This document shows positions 9,808-19,292 of a DNA stretch of 64,000 bases, in pieces. The stretch comes from Aquimarina muelleri DSM 19832 (GTDB taxonomy: Bacteria; Bacteroidota; Bacteroidia; Flavobacteriales; Flavobacteriaceae), in the NCBI RefSeq assembly GCF_000430665.1, contig NZ_AUML01000019.1, forward strand, positions 46,621 through 110,620. Direction: 5' to 3'. Under the pieces are notes generated by a model. It saw only the letters and a program-made list of their open reading frames with translations. It made no database searches and was not told where the DNA came from. Within the stretch, counting starts at the first letter, position 1; every line of letters begins with the position of its first letter. The position numbers and the translations under genes were made by a program.

Positions 9808-10238
9808 TACTCTTCTAAATCTGTAATCTGTTCTATTTCTACCCCTGCTTTTTCAAGAAATTGCAAGCCTGAATCGTCTTTATAACCTAATTGATATACA
9901 ATACGTTTTATTCCTGCTTGATGTATTAACTTACTACATTCTTTACAGGGAGACAAGGTTATATATAGTGTTGCTCCGCTACAAGATTGTGTAGATGACG
10001 CTACTTTAGAAATAGCATTTGCCTCTGCATGTAACACATACCACTTTGTATAGCCTTTTTCGTCCTCACATGGATTTTCAAAACCTGTCGGGGTTCCATT
10101 AAATCCATCAGAAATAATCATTCTATCTTTAACAATAACCGCTCCAACTTTTTTTCGTTCGCAGTGAGATAGTTTCCCCCACTCATTTGCTATTCTAAGA
10201 TACGCTTTATCATATTTGAGCTGTTTTTTTTTGGACAT
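9807..10238 (-). CDS. dCMP deaminase / ComEB-type zinc deaminase
   Basis: Zinc-dependent deaminase expected to convert dCMP to dUMP for thymidylate synthesis in the cytoplasm. The catalytic signature is complete: HAEANAI (zinc His plus proton-shuttle Glu) and SPCKECSKLI (two zinc cysteines, PCxxC). The longest frame adds six residues (MLFFYF); the Met at 10238 (MSKKKQLKYDKAYL) gives 143 residues and fits the family. It is the first gene of the unit with the S41 protease (1-base overlap). With nrdAB and dgt nearby, it belongs to the local group of dNTP-pool genes. Confidence 0.9.
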   Translation of the reverse strand: MSKKKQLKYDKAYLRIANEWGKLSHCERKKVGAVIVKDRMIISDGFNGTPTGFENPCEDEKGYTKWYVLHAEANAISKVASSTQSCSGATLYITLSPCKECSKLIHQAGIKRIVYQLGYKDDSGLQFLEKAGVEIEQITDLEE

Positions 10239-10324
10239 AAAGTAGAAAAATAACAAATGGATAATAATTCAAAGTACGAATATATTATTACGATGTGGCA
10301 AATACAATCTTAATCCTTACTTAT

Positions 10325-10909
10325 TTACCAAATTTTATTTGCGATAAGCATAGGTATTACCATTCCTATTACAATAGAAGAAATGACCAATACCCAATCT
10401 CGTTTTGAAAACCTAAAAAAAGTCTGAACTATAAAGCTAATAATTAAAACCAGTAAAACGATAACTATTTGTGCTCCTTCGACACCTAAAGCAAATTCAA
10501 TTAATGGTAAAATTTTAGAACTAACATTACTACTAATTGCCTTAAAATAACTTGAAAAACCTAATCCATGAATAAGTCCAAAGAAAATAGTTGCTCCATA
10601 CAAAAGTCCCATTTTACCGCTTTTTGAGGTGTTTTTTACTGTAAAAACAGCAAACAAACCTGTTATTAAAATAGTAAGCGGTATTAAAAACTCTATTAAT
10701 TTGGAATTTACTGAAACTACATTATACGATGCTAAAAACAAAGATATGGTATGCCCAAGTGTAAATAACGTTACTAATACTAAAATTCGTTTCCAGTTAT
10801 CAAAAGTATACCCTACAGTAAGTACAATTAAAAAAAGGATATGGTCATAAGCGTGCCAATCCAGCACATGACTAAAGCCTAGCTTTACATAAAGCCAAAA
10901 TTCTGACAT
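10325..10909 (-). CDS. HupE/UreJ-like integral membrane protein
   Basis: Integral membrane protein of 194 residues with about six hydrophobic helices. The N-terminal helix carries the family pattern: GFSHVLDWHAYDHILFLIVL with conserved His and Asp, then LFTLGHTISLFLA and GLIHGLGFSSYF. These His-rich positions resemble HupE/UreJ proteins, thought to be nickel or cobalt permeases. In Bacteroidota this subgroup is often far from any metalloenzyme gene, as here. The start at 10909 (MSEFWLYVKLG) is preferred to 10945. It is a monocistronic gene with no metalloenzyme nearby. The transport role is inferred from family membership only. Confidence 0.8.
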   Translation of the reverse strand: MSEFWLYVKLGFSHVLDWHAYDHILFLIVLTVGYTFDNWKRILVLVTLFTLGHTISLFLASYNVVSVNSKLIEFLIPLTILITGLFAVFTVKNTSKSGKMGLLYGATIFFGLIHGLGFSSYFKAISSNVSSKILPLIEFALGVEGAQIVIVLLVLIISFIVQTFFRFSKRDWVLVISSIVIGMVIPMLIANKIW

Positions 10910-11505
10910 ATTATTAGATTTTGAGGTGCGGGTACCAATGTACAATTAAATACAAGAATGAGAAAATTCTTAAAAAATTCTTACCAAAAATTTAAGAGAT
11001 AGTCCACGCCTATTTTGCTTCAAACATTTACCTTATTAACTAAAAAAGTTCCTCTTATATTATACGATTGTATAAAAATATGAGTCCTCGAAATAACATA
11101 ACAAATATTCTTTATGAAACAATTCTCTCTTTAGTTAACTCCCAAAAGATACTATATCATTATAAATAGCTTAAAAAAATGACAAATATTATAATTCTTA
11201 TACTAAAACAAAAAAAATGATAGTAGAAATTAGTGTTTTTCTTTCTAATTTTTATGACCTCTATATTCTTATACCTCATGGATACCTTTAGGTAATTATT
11301 CACTTTAACAACCACACTTAAAACACATTACGCTTTCACCTCAAAATAGTTATGGAATTAACAATAATATGGATTTCAGTAAAAAAAATCCTTTATTATT
11401 TTTTATATTTAAAGATAAAACCCCCTGCTTTTAAAATTTTAAAATTTCATCAGTAAAATAAACTTTATTTTAAATTATTTCTTGACTAAATACTGAGTTA
11501 AACGA
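10910..11505. other. gene-free AT-rich intergenic region
   Basis: Nearly 600 bases between the divergent HupE-like and CheB/CheR/kinase genes. No credible open frame. One weak hairpin (AAATTAG at 11227 with CTAATTT at 11245) is visible. It must contain promoters for both flanking genes, but no clear TAnnTTTG element was found near either start. Confidence 0.5.
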
Positions 11506-14500
11506 ATGGAAAAAATAATACCTAAAAAAGAGGGAGAGTTTTTTTATATAATTGGCATAGGAAGCTCTGCTGGAGGTTTAAAAGCTTTAGAAGGTTTTTT
11601 TGATCATTGCCCAACAGATACTGGCTTTGCATTCGTAATTATCCAACATTTATTTCCTGATTATAAAAGTTTAATGCCCGAACTTTTATCTCGACATACA
11701 TCAATGGATGTCAAAGAAGCCAAAGAAGGAGATAAAATTGCACCAAATCATATCTATCTTATCCCAGAGACTAAAAACATTCAGATTAAACATGGGAAAC
11801 TAAACCTTACCAAACGCCCCCCAAATAACCAAATAAACTTTTCTATTGATATCTTTTTTAATTCTTTAGCTATTGAGAAAAAAGATCGAGCGATTGCTAT
11901 TATTTTATCAGGAACAGGATCTGATGGCACCAAAGGAGCTAAGTCTATAAAAGAAGTTGGTGGTACTATATTTGTGCAAAGTCCTGAAACTTCTGATTTT
12001 GATGGTATGCCAAAAAGTGTTATCTCTCAAGGATTAGCTGATTATGTTATCGCTCCAAAAGAAATGGGAAATGAACTTGTAGAATTTGTTTCTCATCCTT
12101 ATTATGTGTATCCAAAACTTACAGAAGAATTTTCGGATAATGGAGAACCTTTACTTCGTATTTTAAAAATAATCAAAAACTATACTGGATATGATTTTTC
12201 TTCTTATAAAAAACCAACTTTACTTCGACGAACAGCAAAAAGAATTAATATTACAAAATCTCAAACTGTAGAAAATTATATCAATTACCTTCATAACAAT
12301 CCAAACGAAAAATTTATCTTAATACAAGAGTATTTAATTGGCGTAACCAAGTTTTTTAGAGATCAAAACGCTTTTGATATTCTCAAGAAGAAAGTTATTC
12401 CCAAAATAGTTTCAAAAAAATCAAAAGAAGAAGTCATAAAAATATGGGTAGTGGCATGTTCTACTGGCGAAGAAGCTTATTCAATCACTATTCTATTAGA
12501 AGAATATTTACGAAAAAATAATCTAGCTATTCGCTACAAAGTTTTTGCCACGGATTTAGATGATCGCGCTATTGAGAGAGCTACCAAAGGTATTTATAAT
12601 AAAAATATTGAATCTGAAGTACCTTTTGAAATTTTAAGTAAATACTTTCTTAAAAAAGAAAACAAATATCAAATCTTACCTAATATTAGAAAAAATATTA
12701 TTTTTTCTAAACATGACATTTTACAAAACCCACCCTTTAATAAAATGGATCTAGTTTCTTGTAGAAACTTGCTTATTTACATGGAAAATAACATACAGTT
12801 TCAGGTATTATCTAGCATACACTATGCTTTAAATCTTAATGGGTATCTTTTTTTAGGGAGTCCTGAAAGCCTTGGAATTTTACGGAAAAATTTTACAGAA
12901 ATTAGTGCTAAATGGAAAATCTACAAAAATATTCTTTCTGAACGTGTTATAAATATAAACAGAAACGATATTTGGAGAATACAAAAAGAAGGAAACACAA
13001 GGCTTCAATCTCTACGTTCAGAAAGTTCTTTAGAGGATAAAATCGAAAAATCCATCAATAAATTATTAATGGATGAATTATGTACTGTAAGTGTTTGCGT
13101 TGATGAAAATTTTGAAATCATCCATGCCTCAGGAAAATTAAAAAAATACATACAATATCCTGACGAAGGATACTCAAATAATTTATTAAAAATACTCCCT
13201 GATGAATTAAATATACCTATTAAAGCGTTAACTCGTAAGTTATCTATTAACTCTAATGAGATTATAAAAAAAGATGTTAGATTTATTATAGACAATAAAT
13301 CAAAATATATTCGCCTTATAATATGCTTATACGATATTATTTCTACAAATAGTCGTTTATTTTTAATTACTATTATAGAGGAATCCGATCAAAAAATTAT
13401 AGACAAAAACACCTTAGTTCCTGAGCTTATATCTAATGATAGTCAACTAATAGAGCTTAAGGAAGCTTTGAGTGAAACTAAAGAAAATCTTCAATCTACA
13501 ATAGAAGAATTAGAAATCTCTAACGAAGAAATGCAAGCCACTAACGAAGAGCTTCTTGCATCCAATGAAGAATTACAAAACACTAATGAAGAACTACAAT
13601 CTCTTAACGAGGAACTACACACCGTTAATACTGAATTACAAGAAAAAAACATAGAGCTTATCCAATTAAACTCTGATGTTGAAAACTTGATGAAGAACAT
13701 TAATATCGGAACCATATTTCTAGATAAAGATTTTAAAATTAGAAAATACACTCCATCCATTCACGAGCATTTCCAGTTACGTACAAAAGACATAGGGCGT
13801 TCTATAACTCATTTTTCTGGAACTTTGGGAGGCAAAGATTTAATTCGATATTCTAAAGAAGTAACACAAACATTACAACCCTATAAAAAAGAAGTTATCA
13901 ATTCTAATGGAAATTGGTTTTCAATGCAAATTTTTCCATATAGGAGTCAAGAAGATATCACACAAGGAGTAGTCATTAATTTTATTAATATACATGAATT
14001 AAAATCTCTTATAGAGGAAAAAGAAAAGCTTAATAGTTTTCTAACTCATTTAAACAATTCTAGTCCAGCATTTATCTACATCTATGATGTTATAGCTAAA
14101 AAAAGCTTGTACACTAGTTCTAATATTTGGGAAGCTGCTGGATATACCTCGAAGGAAATTAAGGAAATGAAAGAAGATGTTGTGAAAATAGTTGTACATC
14201 CAGATGATATTAAAGCAATTAACGCTCACCATGAAAAATTAAAACATATTAAAAATAATGAAGAATTACAGCTTGAATATCGTTTAGTACATAAAAACAC
14301 AAGAGAATCAGTATGGATATTAAGTACCGACAAAATAAATAAAAGAAATAAAGAAGGAGAAGTAAAATCAATATTAGGAGTAGCTCTGGTAACAACACCT
14401 ACAAAAAAATTGACTCACCGATTAAAAGAAAGCGAAGAGCGATTTAGATTGGCTGTTAAAAGTACAGGGTCTGGTCTCTGGGAGTGGAGCAACATAACCA

Positions 14501-15507
14501 CAGATGAAGCTTGGTTATCTCCAGAATTATATAATATATTAGGGTATACTACAAAGGAAGTAGAACCATCTTTTAATAGTTTAATAAATCTTATTCACCC
14601 AGATCAGGTCAAAAAATTCAAAAAAGAAATAGAAATACATATAAAAAATGAGAACCCTTTTAAGTCTGAAATACAATTAAAAACTCACAAAGAAGGGTAT
14701 AAATGGTTTAGAATTAATGCACAGGTTAAAAATAATAGTGTTGAAACAAATAAAAAAGTAGTAGGTACTGTATTAAATATAAATGAACGTAAGGAATCTG
14801 AACGTAAAATGAAGGAGCTTAATATAGAGCTTGAACGTTTCGCCTACCTAGCTTCTCATGATTTAAAAGAACCTTTAAGAACTGTAACTAGCTTTACCAA
14901 ATTATTCAAAGATGAGTATGGTCAAAAAATAGATCAAAACGGAAGACAATATATTGATTTTATAGAGAAAGCATCAGCAAGGATGATAACCCTAACCAAT
15001 GACTTACTAATATACTCTCAATTAGATGATAAGTCGTTAAATTTTGAACATATTAATATAAATGATATAATTTCTAAAATCCTTGAAGATCTTCAAAATA
15101 CTATATCAGAAAACCAAGCTAAAATACAAGTAGAAAAACTTCCTAATACTATCTGTGACTCTTTACAAGTAAGACAACTGTTTCAAAACCTAATTTCTAA
15201 TAGTTTGAAATACAGAACAAATGATATTCCAAAAATAGAAATCGGTTTTACAGACCGAGCTTCTTCTATAGAGTTTTTCGTTAAAGATAATGGGATTGGA
15301 ATTCCAAAAAAATATCAAACCAAAATATTTGAAGTTTTTAAACGCCTACATAGCCAAAGTGAATACGAAGGAACTGGTATTGGTCTTGCTAACTGTAAAC
15401 GTATAGTAGATAACCATAATGGTAAAATATGGGTGAAATCTAACCAAAATAAGGGTTCTACGTTTTTTTTTACAATCCCTAAAATGAAAAAAAATGAAAA
15501 AAATTGA
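11506..15507 (+). CDS. CheB-CheR-PAS-histidine kinase fusion protein
   Basis: A 1333-residue multidomain signalling protein. The N-terminal CheB methylesterase domain (about 14-195) has the nucleophile in GIGSSAGG (Ser20/21), the His in IIQHLFPDYKS and the Asp in GTGSDGTKG. The CheR methyltransferase follows (about 215-480), with VTKFFRDQ and the SAM-binding VACSTGEEAYS. A coiled coil (about 640-735) repeats a NEEL-type heptad, then PAS-like sensor domains run to about residue 1100. The kinase core has its phospho-acceptor His in YLASHDLKEPLR (about 1115) and an ATPase domain with DNGIGIP and GTGIGLANC. No REC domain precedes CheB. No transmembrane segment or receptor gene is near, so it is probably a cytoplasmic sensor. 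It overlaps the response regulator gene by 14 bases. Confidence 0.92.
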   Translation: MEKIIPKKEGEFFYIIGIGSSAGGLKALEGFFDHCPTDTGFAFVIIQHLFPDYKSLMPELLSRHTSMDVKEAKEGDKIAPNHIYLIPETKNIQIKHGKLNLTKRPPNNQINFSIDIFFNSLAIEKKDRAIAIILSGTGSDGTKGAKSIKEVGGTIFVQSPETSDFDGMPKSVISQGLADYVIAPKEMGNELVEFVSHPYYVYPKLTEEFSDNGEPLLRILKIIKNYTGYDFSSYKKPTLLRRTAKRINITKSQTVENYINYLHNNPNEKFILIQEYLIGVTKFFRDQNAFDILKKKVIPKIVSKKSKEEVIKIWVVACSTGEEAYSITILLEEYLRKNNLAIRYKVFATDLDDRAIERATKGIYNKNIESEVPFEILSKYFLKKENKYQILPNIRKNIIFSKHDILQNPPFNKMDLVSCRNLLIYMENNIQFQVLSSIHYALNLNGYLFLGSPESLGILRKNFTEISAKWKIYKNILSERVININRNDIWRIQKEGNTRLQSLRSESSLEDKIEKSINKLLMDELCTVSVCVDENFEIIHASGKLKKYIQYPDEGYSNNLLKILPDELNIPIKALTRKLSINSNEIIKKDVRFIIDNKSKYIRLIICLYDIISTNSRLFLITIIEESDQKIIDKNTLVPELISNDSQLIELKEALSETKENLQSTIEELEISNEEMQATNEELLASNEELQNTNEELQSLNEELHTVNTELQEKNIELIQLNSDVENLMKNINIGTIFLDKDFKIRKYTPSIHEHFQLRTKDIGRSITHFSGTLGGKDLIRYSKEVTQTLQPYKKEVINSNGNWFSMQIFPYRSQEDITQGVVINFINIHELKSLIEEKEKLNSFLTHLNNSSPAFIYIYDVIAKKSLYTSSNIWEAAGYTSKEIKEMKEDVVKIVVHPDDIKAINAHHEKLKHIKNNEELQLEYRLVHKNTRESVWILSTDKINKRNKEGEVKSILGVALVTTPTKKLTHRLKESEERFRLAVKSTGSGLWEWSNITTDEAWLSPELYNILGYTTKEVEPSFNSLINLIHPDQVKKFKKEIEIHIKNENPFKSEIQLKTHKEGYKWFRINAQVKNNSVETNKKVVGTVLNINERKESERKMKELNIELERFAYLASHDLKEPLRTVTSFTKLFKDEYGQKIDQNGRQYIDFIEKASARMITLTNDLLIYSQLDDKSLNFEHININDIISKILEDLQNTISENQAKIQVEKLPNTICDSLQVRQLFQNLISNSLKYRTNDIPKIEIGFTDRASSIEFFVKDNGIGIPKKYQTKIFEVFKRLHSQSEYEGTGIGLANCKRIVDNHNGKIWVKSNQNKGSTFFFTIPKMKKNEKN

Positions 15508-15916
15508 TTGTGTTTTATTAGTAGATGATAGTCCCTCGACTAATTTTTATAATAAAAAACTTATAGAGGTTACAAAAGAAGTAAACCACATATATAATGT
15601 CGAAAACGGTTTAGAAGCCCTGAATTATATTTGTAAAAAAGGAAAATTTAAATTACATCCAAGGCCGAATATAATTTTTTTAGACATTAATATGCCTAAA
15701 ATGGATGGTTTTGAATTCTTAGAAAATTATTCTAAACTACCAAAAAAGAAAAGAGCTGATATGATAATAGTTTTTCTTACTACATCAAACTGGGCAAAAG
15801 ATAAGTTAAAAGCATTAGAAAGTAATTTGATTTATACTTTTTTAGAAAAACCATTAAGAATGGAAGATCTAAAAAAAGTAAGCGTTCATTACAAAAACAC
15901 TTACACCTCTTTATGA
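15494..15916 (+). CDS. single-domain response regulator
   Basis: A 140-residue REC domain with no output domain. The acidic pocket is Asp11-Asp12, the phospho-acceptor Asp64 (FLDINMPKMDG), the switch Thr in FLTTSN and the Lys in FLEKPLR. It starts 14 bases inside the end of the kinase gene, so the two are translationally coupled and form a cognate pair. Such stand-alone regulators usually act by protein contact or relay phosphate. The target is unknown; no output gene is adjacent. It is followed by the ~103-nt repeat. Confidence 0.92.
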   Translation: MKKIDCVLLVDDSPSTNFYNKKLIEVTKEVNHIYNVENGLEALNYICKKGKFKLHPRPNIIFLDINMPKMDGFEFLENYSKLPKKKRADMIIVFLTTSNWAKDKLKALESNLIYTFLEKPLRMEDLKKVSVHYKNTYTSL

Positions 15917-15945
15917 TAAGAATAAAAACATATCGGATTAAGAAA

Positions 15946-16048
15946 AATTAATAACCTCGGAGCAAGCTCACGAGGTATGCTTCCGAAAAATATATTTTGT
16001 TTTCGAGGCAAGCCTCGAAGAATTAAACTCCACAAGGTGGATTAAAAC
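15946..16048 (+). repeat. ~103-nt structured dispersed repeat, copy 1
   Basis: A near-copy lies at 48806-48908 in the same orientation, with about 14 differences and two compensating single-base indels. It contains a perfect hairpin TTCGAGGC-AA-GCCTCGAA, an upstream CCTCG...CGAGG pair and CCAC-AAG-GTGG. It sits 30 bases after the response regulator stop and about 150 bases before the first gene of the pigment cluster. It may be a REP/MITE-like intergenic element or a 3'-UTR RNA structure. Confidence 0.75.
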
Positions 16049-16136
16049 ACCTAGAAAATAATCAAAATATCTTCGATTATCGTGTTGTTTTTCTTAAAAA
16101 ACTATTTTGGGTTATATACTTTTAATCTATAATTCA

Positions 16137-16170
16137 TAAAATATAGTTGTATCATTACAGCTATATTTTA
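16137..16170 (+). promoter_or_regulatory. inverted repeat upstream of the FAD oxidoreductase
   Basis: TAAAATATAG (16137-16146) and CTATATTTTA (16161-16170) are perfect 10-bp arms separated by 14 bases and end 24 bases before the ATG. There is no U-tract, so an operator or leader hairpin is more likely than a terminator. No TAnnTTTG element was found next to it. Confidence 0.4.
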
Positions 16171-16194
16171 CCTGTTCCTTTTTTATCTTAAGTA

Positions 16195-17937
16195 ATGAAA
16201 GACAACTCTCAAAAAATATCAGATTTAAAATCAAAAGACATAAATAATACTGAAATAGACACCATCATTATAGGTTCTGGTGTAGGAGGACTTGCTTCTG
16301 CTATTTGTCTTTCCCGTGCGGGACAACGCGTATTAGTTTTGGAACAGCATGATGTTCCAGGGGGCTGGTGTCATAGTTTTTATTTAAATGGTTATCGTTT
16401 CACTCCTGGAGTACATTATGTAGGTTTATTAGACAAAGGGCAATCTACAAGCGAATTATATAAAGGTCTGGGAATAGCAAATGACCTTGCTTTTTTTAGG
16501 ATGAACACTAAAGGATATGAACATTGTTGGATTGGAGATGAACGTTTTGATTTTCCTGCAAATTTTGAAAAATTATGTAACTCACTATCAAAGCGTTTTC
16601 CTAAGGAAAAGAAAAACATTGTAAAATACCTTGCCATGGTTCGCACAGTGAGCCGCCAAATACAACTAATCCCTAAAATGAAAGGTTTTTGGGATCACGT
16701 TACGATTCCTTTTCGCACAAAATACATGGGTAAATATGCTTTATTCAGTTTAAAGAAAGTTATTAATTGGTATCTCAAAGATCCATTACTCAAAACGATC
16801 CTAAACATGCAATACGGCGATCATGGATTACCACCTGGCAAAGCAAGTTTCCCGTTACATTGTGCTGTAATGGATCATTATTTTGATGGTGGTTTTTATC
16901 CTATGGGAGGAGGAGGTGCCATAGTAAAAGCAATGACTAATATGATCAAAAAACACGGTAGCGAAGTCCGTACCGGTCAAAATGTAAAGCATATATTATT
17001 AGAAGGAAAAAAGAAAAAACGTGCTATTGGAGTTGAACTTGAAAATGGAGAGCAAATTTTTGCAAAAAGAGTGATTTCTAATGCAGATCCAGGCAAAACT
17101 TACCTAGATATGGTAGGCAGGGATAATATAAGTAATAAACTATCAAAAAAACTAGATAAAACAAAATACTCATGTACATCGCTTATGCTATTTTTGACAA
17201 TAGATATGGATCTTCGTAAAGCGGGATTAGACTCGGGTAATATTTGGATGATGTCCAAAAATGAAGATATGGATAAACAGTTTGCAGAAATGCAAAGGAT
17301 AGATATTGAGCAGGGTGATGAATTTGCTGGTCTTTTTATAAGTTGTACAACTCTTAAAGATCCAATAAGCTTTGATGGCAGGTATCATACTATCGAAGTT
17401 ATTACTTATATTAACTATCAAGCTTTTGAAAAATTTAAAAATGAGGATAAAAAACGTTCTCCGGAATATTTACAATTCAAAAAAAAACTGACTCAAAAAT
17501 TTATTAATAGCTTAGAAAAAGTAGTTCCTGGGATTAGCAAGCATATTGTACATAAAGAATTAGGCACTCCTATTACTAATAAATACTATATAAATTCAAC
17601 TAACGGATGCGTATATGGTACTGAAAAAAGTTTACGCCATATAGGGCCTTTTGCTTACAAACCAAAAAGTGAGATTGAGAATTTATATCTATGCGGTGCT
17701 AGTATTGCATCTCATGGAGTAGCAGGAGCTAGTTATTCTGGAGTTCAGACTGCTGCAATAATACTTAAGTGCAGACAAGACGATCTTATTACTACAGATG
17801 CAAATTTAGATCAGGATATTCGTATTTATGATGCTGAAGATCCTTCTGGCTATCCGGATTGGATGCTACGCAAAATGGAAATCAAAAAAGCACGATTAAC
17901 AAACAATATTAAAATATTTTCTTCTAATTCATTATAA
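16195..17937 (+). CDS. FAD-dependent phytoene desaturase/CrtISO-like oxidoreductase
   Basis: A 580-residue flavoprotein of the phytoene desaturase / carotenoid isomerase / retinol saturase superfamily. The dinucleotide-binding fold is at Gly27-Ser-Gly29-Val-Gly31-Gly32, followed by the LVLEQHDVPGGWCHSF motif. The C-terminal FAD motif is LYLCGASIASHGVAGASYSG. It has no signal peptide. Paired with a second family member in the main operon, it is a standard accessory of flexirubin clusters. It may oxidise, reduce or isomerise the polyene chain; the reaction is not established. It is convergent with the AMP ligase gene and is the only leftmost-arm gene on the plus strand, with its own upstream inverted repeat. 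Confidence 0.82.
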   Translation: MKDNSQKISDLKSKDINNTEIDTIIIGSGVGGLASAICLSRAGQRVLVLEQHDVPGGWCHSFYLNGYRFTPGVHYVGLLDKGQSTSELYKGLGIANDLAFFRMNTKGYEHCWIGDERFDFPANFEKLCNSLSKRFPKEKKNIVKYLAMVRTVSRQIQLIPKMKGFWDHVTIPFRTKYMGKYALFSLKKVINWYLKDPLLKTILNMQYGDHGLPPGKASFPLHCAVMDHYFDGGFYPMGGGGAIVKAMTNMIKKHGSEVRTGQNVKHILLEGKKKKRAIGVELENGEQIFAKRVISNADPGKTYLDMVGRDNISNKLSKKLDKTKYSCTSLMLFLTIDMDLRKAGLDSGNIWMMSKNEDMDKQFAEMQRIDIEQGDEFAGLFISCTTLKDPISFDGRYHTIEVITYINYQAFEKFKNEDKKRSPEYLQFKKKLTQKFINSLEKVVPGISKHIVHKELGTPITNKYYINSTNGCVYGTEKSLRHIGPFAYKPKSEIENLYLCGASIASHGVAGASYSGVQTAAIILKCRQDDLITTDANLDQDIRIYDAEDPSGYPDWMLRKMEIKKARLTNNIKIFSSNSL

Positions 17938-17996
17938 TACTCGTTTAACTTTATTCAATTTTAGAAATACTCTTTTTTACTACTTTTAAAACAAAA

Positions 17997-19292
17997 TCAT
18001 TCTGTTTTTCTTTTATCAATAACAATTACAGGTTTTCTACTTAGTTTAGGAAATTGGAGTTTTTGAATATCTTTTTTATCATGAAATTCAATTTTTGGGG
18101 ATACTCGCAGCTTTGCTCTAAAATGATCTTTTATATCATGAAGTAAATCATCTGTAGGGTTTTGCGTATCTATTTTAATTAAAATTTCATCTGTACCTAT
18201 TTCATTATGAAAAATCTCGATGATATAGTTCTCTACTTCATTAAAATCATTGAGGATATTATCCATCGCTGGTGGATATAAAGTTGTTCCTTTATATTTA
18301 ATCATTTGTTTTTTTCTTCCTACCACAGGACCTAAACGCATTGTATTACGCCCACATGCACAACTTGACGTATGTGCCTTAACCATGTCTCCTGTTTTAA
18401 ACCGTAATAAAGGCATTGCTTCTACCCCTAAAGTAGTAATGGTAAGTTCTCCTATCTCCCCAAAATAAACAGGGTCATTATTATCGTCTAAAATTTCTAC
18501 AATAATAAGTTCTGGATGATGGTGCCCCCCTTGTTGCTCATTACACTCTGTAAATGCTGTATTCATTTCTGTAGAGGCATAGGTAGAATATAATTCTATA
18601 TCCCAATTTTCTTTTATATTCTTTGCAAGGGTATTTAAAGTAAAATCTTGATTTCTAAGAGGTTCTCCTATACAAATAGCACCTTTAATTCCTGAAGCAT
18701 TGATATCAAGATCATGTTCTTTGGCATACTTAATTAGTTTTAATAAAAATGAAGGAACTACAATTAGATAGGTAGGTTTAAACTTTAAAATAGAATCCCA
18801 TTGTAATTCAGGAATCCCAGCTCCTACCCGTATAATTCCTGCGCCTAATTCTCTAGCACCTAAAAAATAAGCTAACCCAGCCATAAAACGTCTATCTATA
18901 GTGGTCATTAATTGCAATACATCTTCTTTTTTTACGCCTGCACAAGCAAAAGAGATGGCTTCGTTATACGCTAGTCTTTTTAAATCATTATCTGTTAATG
19001 CAAAAGTAACTGGTTCTCCCAAGGTTCCAGAAGTAGTAACGTAATCAATAATTTCGTTTCTTGGTACACAGATAAAATCATCATTAAACTGTTGTAATTG
19101 TTCTTTGGTAGTAACTGGTATTTTAACCAGATCCTCAAGCGTATTTATCATTGAAGGGGTAATATCATGCGCTGCAAAAACACCTTGATAGTAGACAGAA
19201 TGTCTATCTAAATAAGATATTAATTTCTTTAATTTTTGCTCTTGTACCTTTTTAATTTCAGCTAATGGTGCTTTTTCTATTTCAGGAATCAT
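17997..19292 (-). CDS. AMP-forming acyl/aryl ligase (PaaK-like), starter activation
   Basis: ANL-superfamily ligase of 431 residues related to phenylacetate-CoA ligases. The P-loop is TTSGTLGEPVTF (about residues 86-97), the A5-like motif is YSTYASTEMNTAFTECNE, and LRFKTGDMV precedes a cysteine-containing CACGR segment. In aryl polyene pathways such an enzyme activates the 4-hydroxycinnamoyl starter on CoA or ACP; the ammonia-lyase at the other end of the cluster would supply 4-coumarate. It is the last gene of the leftward operon and overlaps the C45 gene by 4 bases. Substrate is inferred from the pathway. Confidence 0.82.
   Translation of the reverse strand: MIPEIEKAPLAEIKKVQEQKLKKLISYLDRHSVYYQGVFAAHDITPSMINTLEDLVKIPVTTKEQLQQFNDDFICVPRNEIIDYVTTSGTLGEPVTFALTDNDLKRLAYNEAISFACAGVKKEDVLQLMTTIDRRFMAGLAYFLGARELGAGIIRVGAGIPELQWDSILKFKPTYLIVVPSFLLKLIKYAKEHDLDINASGIKGAICIGEPLRNQDFTLNTLAKNIKENWDIELYSTYASTEMNTAFTECNEQQGGHHHPELIIVEILDDNNDPVYFGEIGELTITTLGVEAMPLLRFKTGDMVKAHTSSCACGRNTMRLGPVVGRKKQMIKYKGTTLYPPAMDNILNDFNEVENYIIEIFHNEIGTDEILIKIDTQNPTDDLLHDIKDHFRAKLRVSPKIEFHDKKDIQKLQFPKLSRKPVIVIDKRKTE

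Noticed and set aside
13480..13690. Tandem repeats in the kinase gene as a possible CRISPR-like array
   Set aside because: The repeats are in-frame heptads of a coiled coil with no unique spacers.
13005..13760. Minus-strand open frames of 89-96 residues within the kinase gene
   Set aside because: They mirror the repetitive coding sequence, lack family resemblance and overlap a strongly supported gene.
15946..16048. The ~103-nt repeats as attachment sites of an integrated element
   Set aside because: No integrase, transposase or tRNA is near either copy, and the copies differ at many positions. They are listed as dispersed repeats instead.
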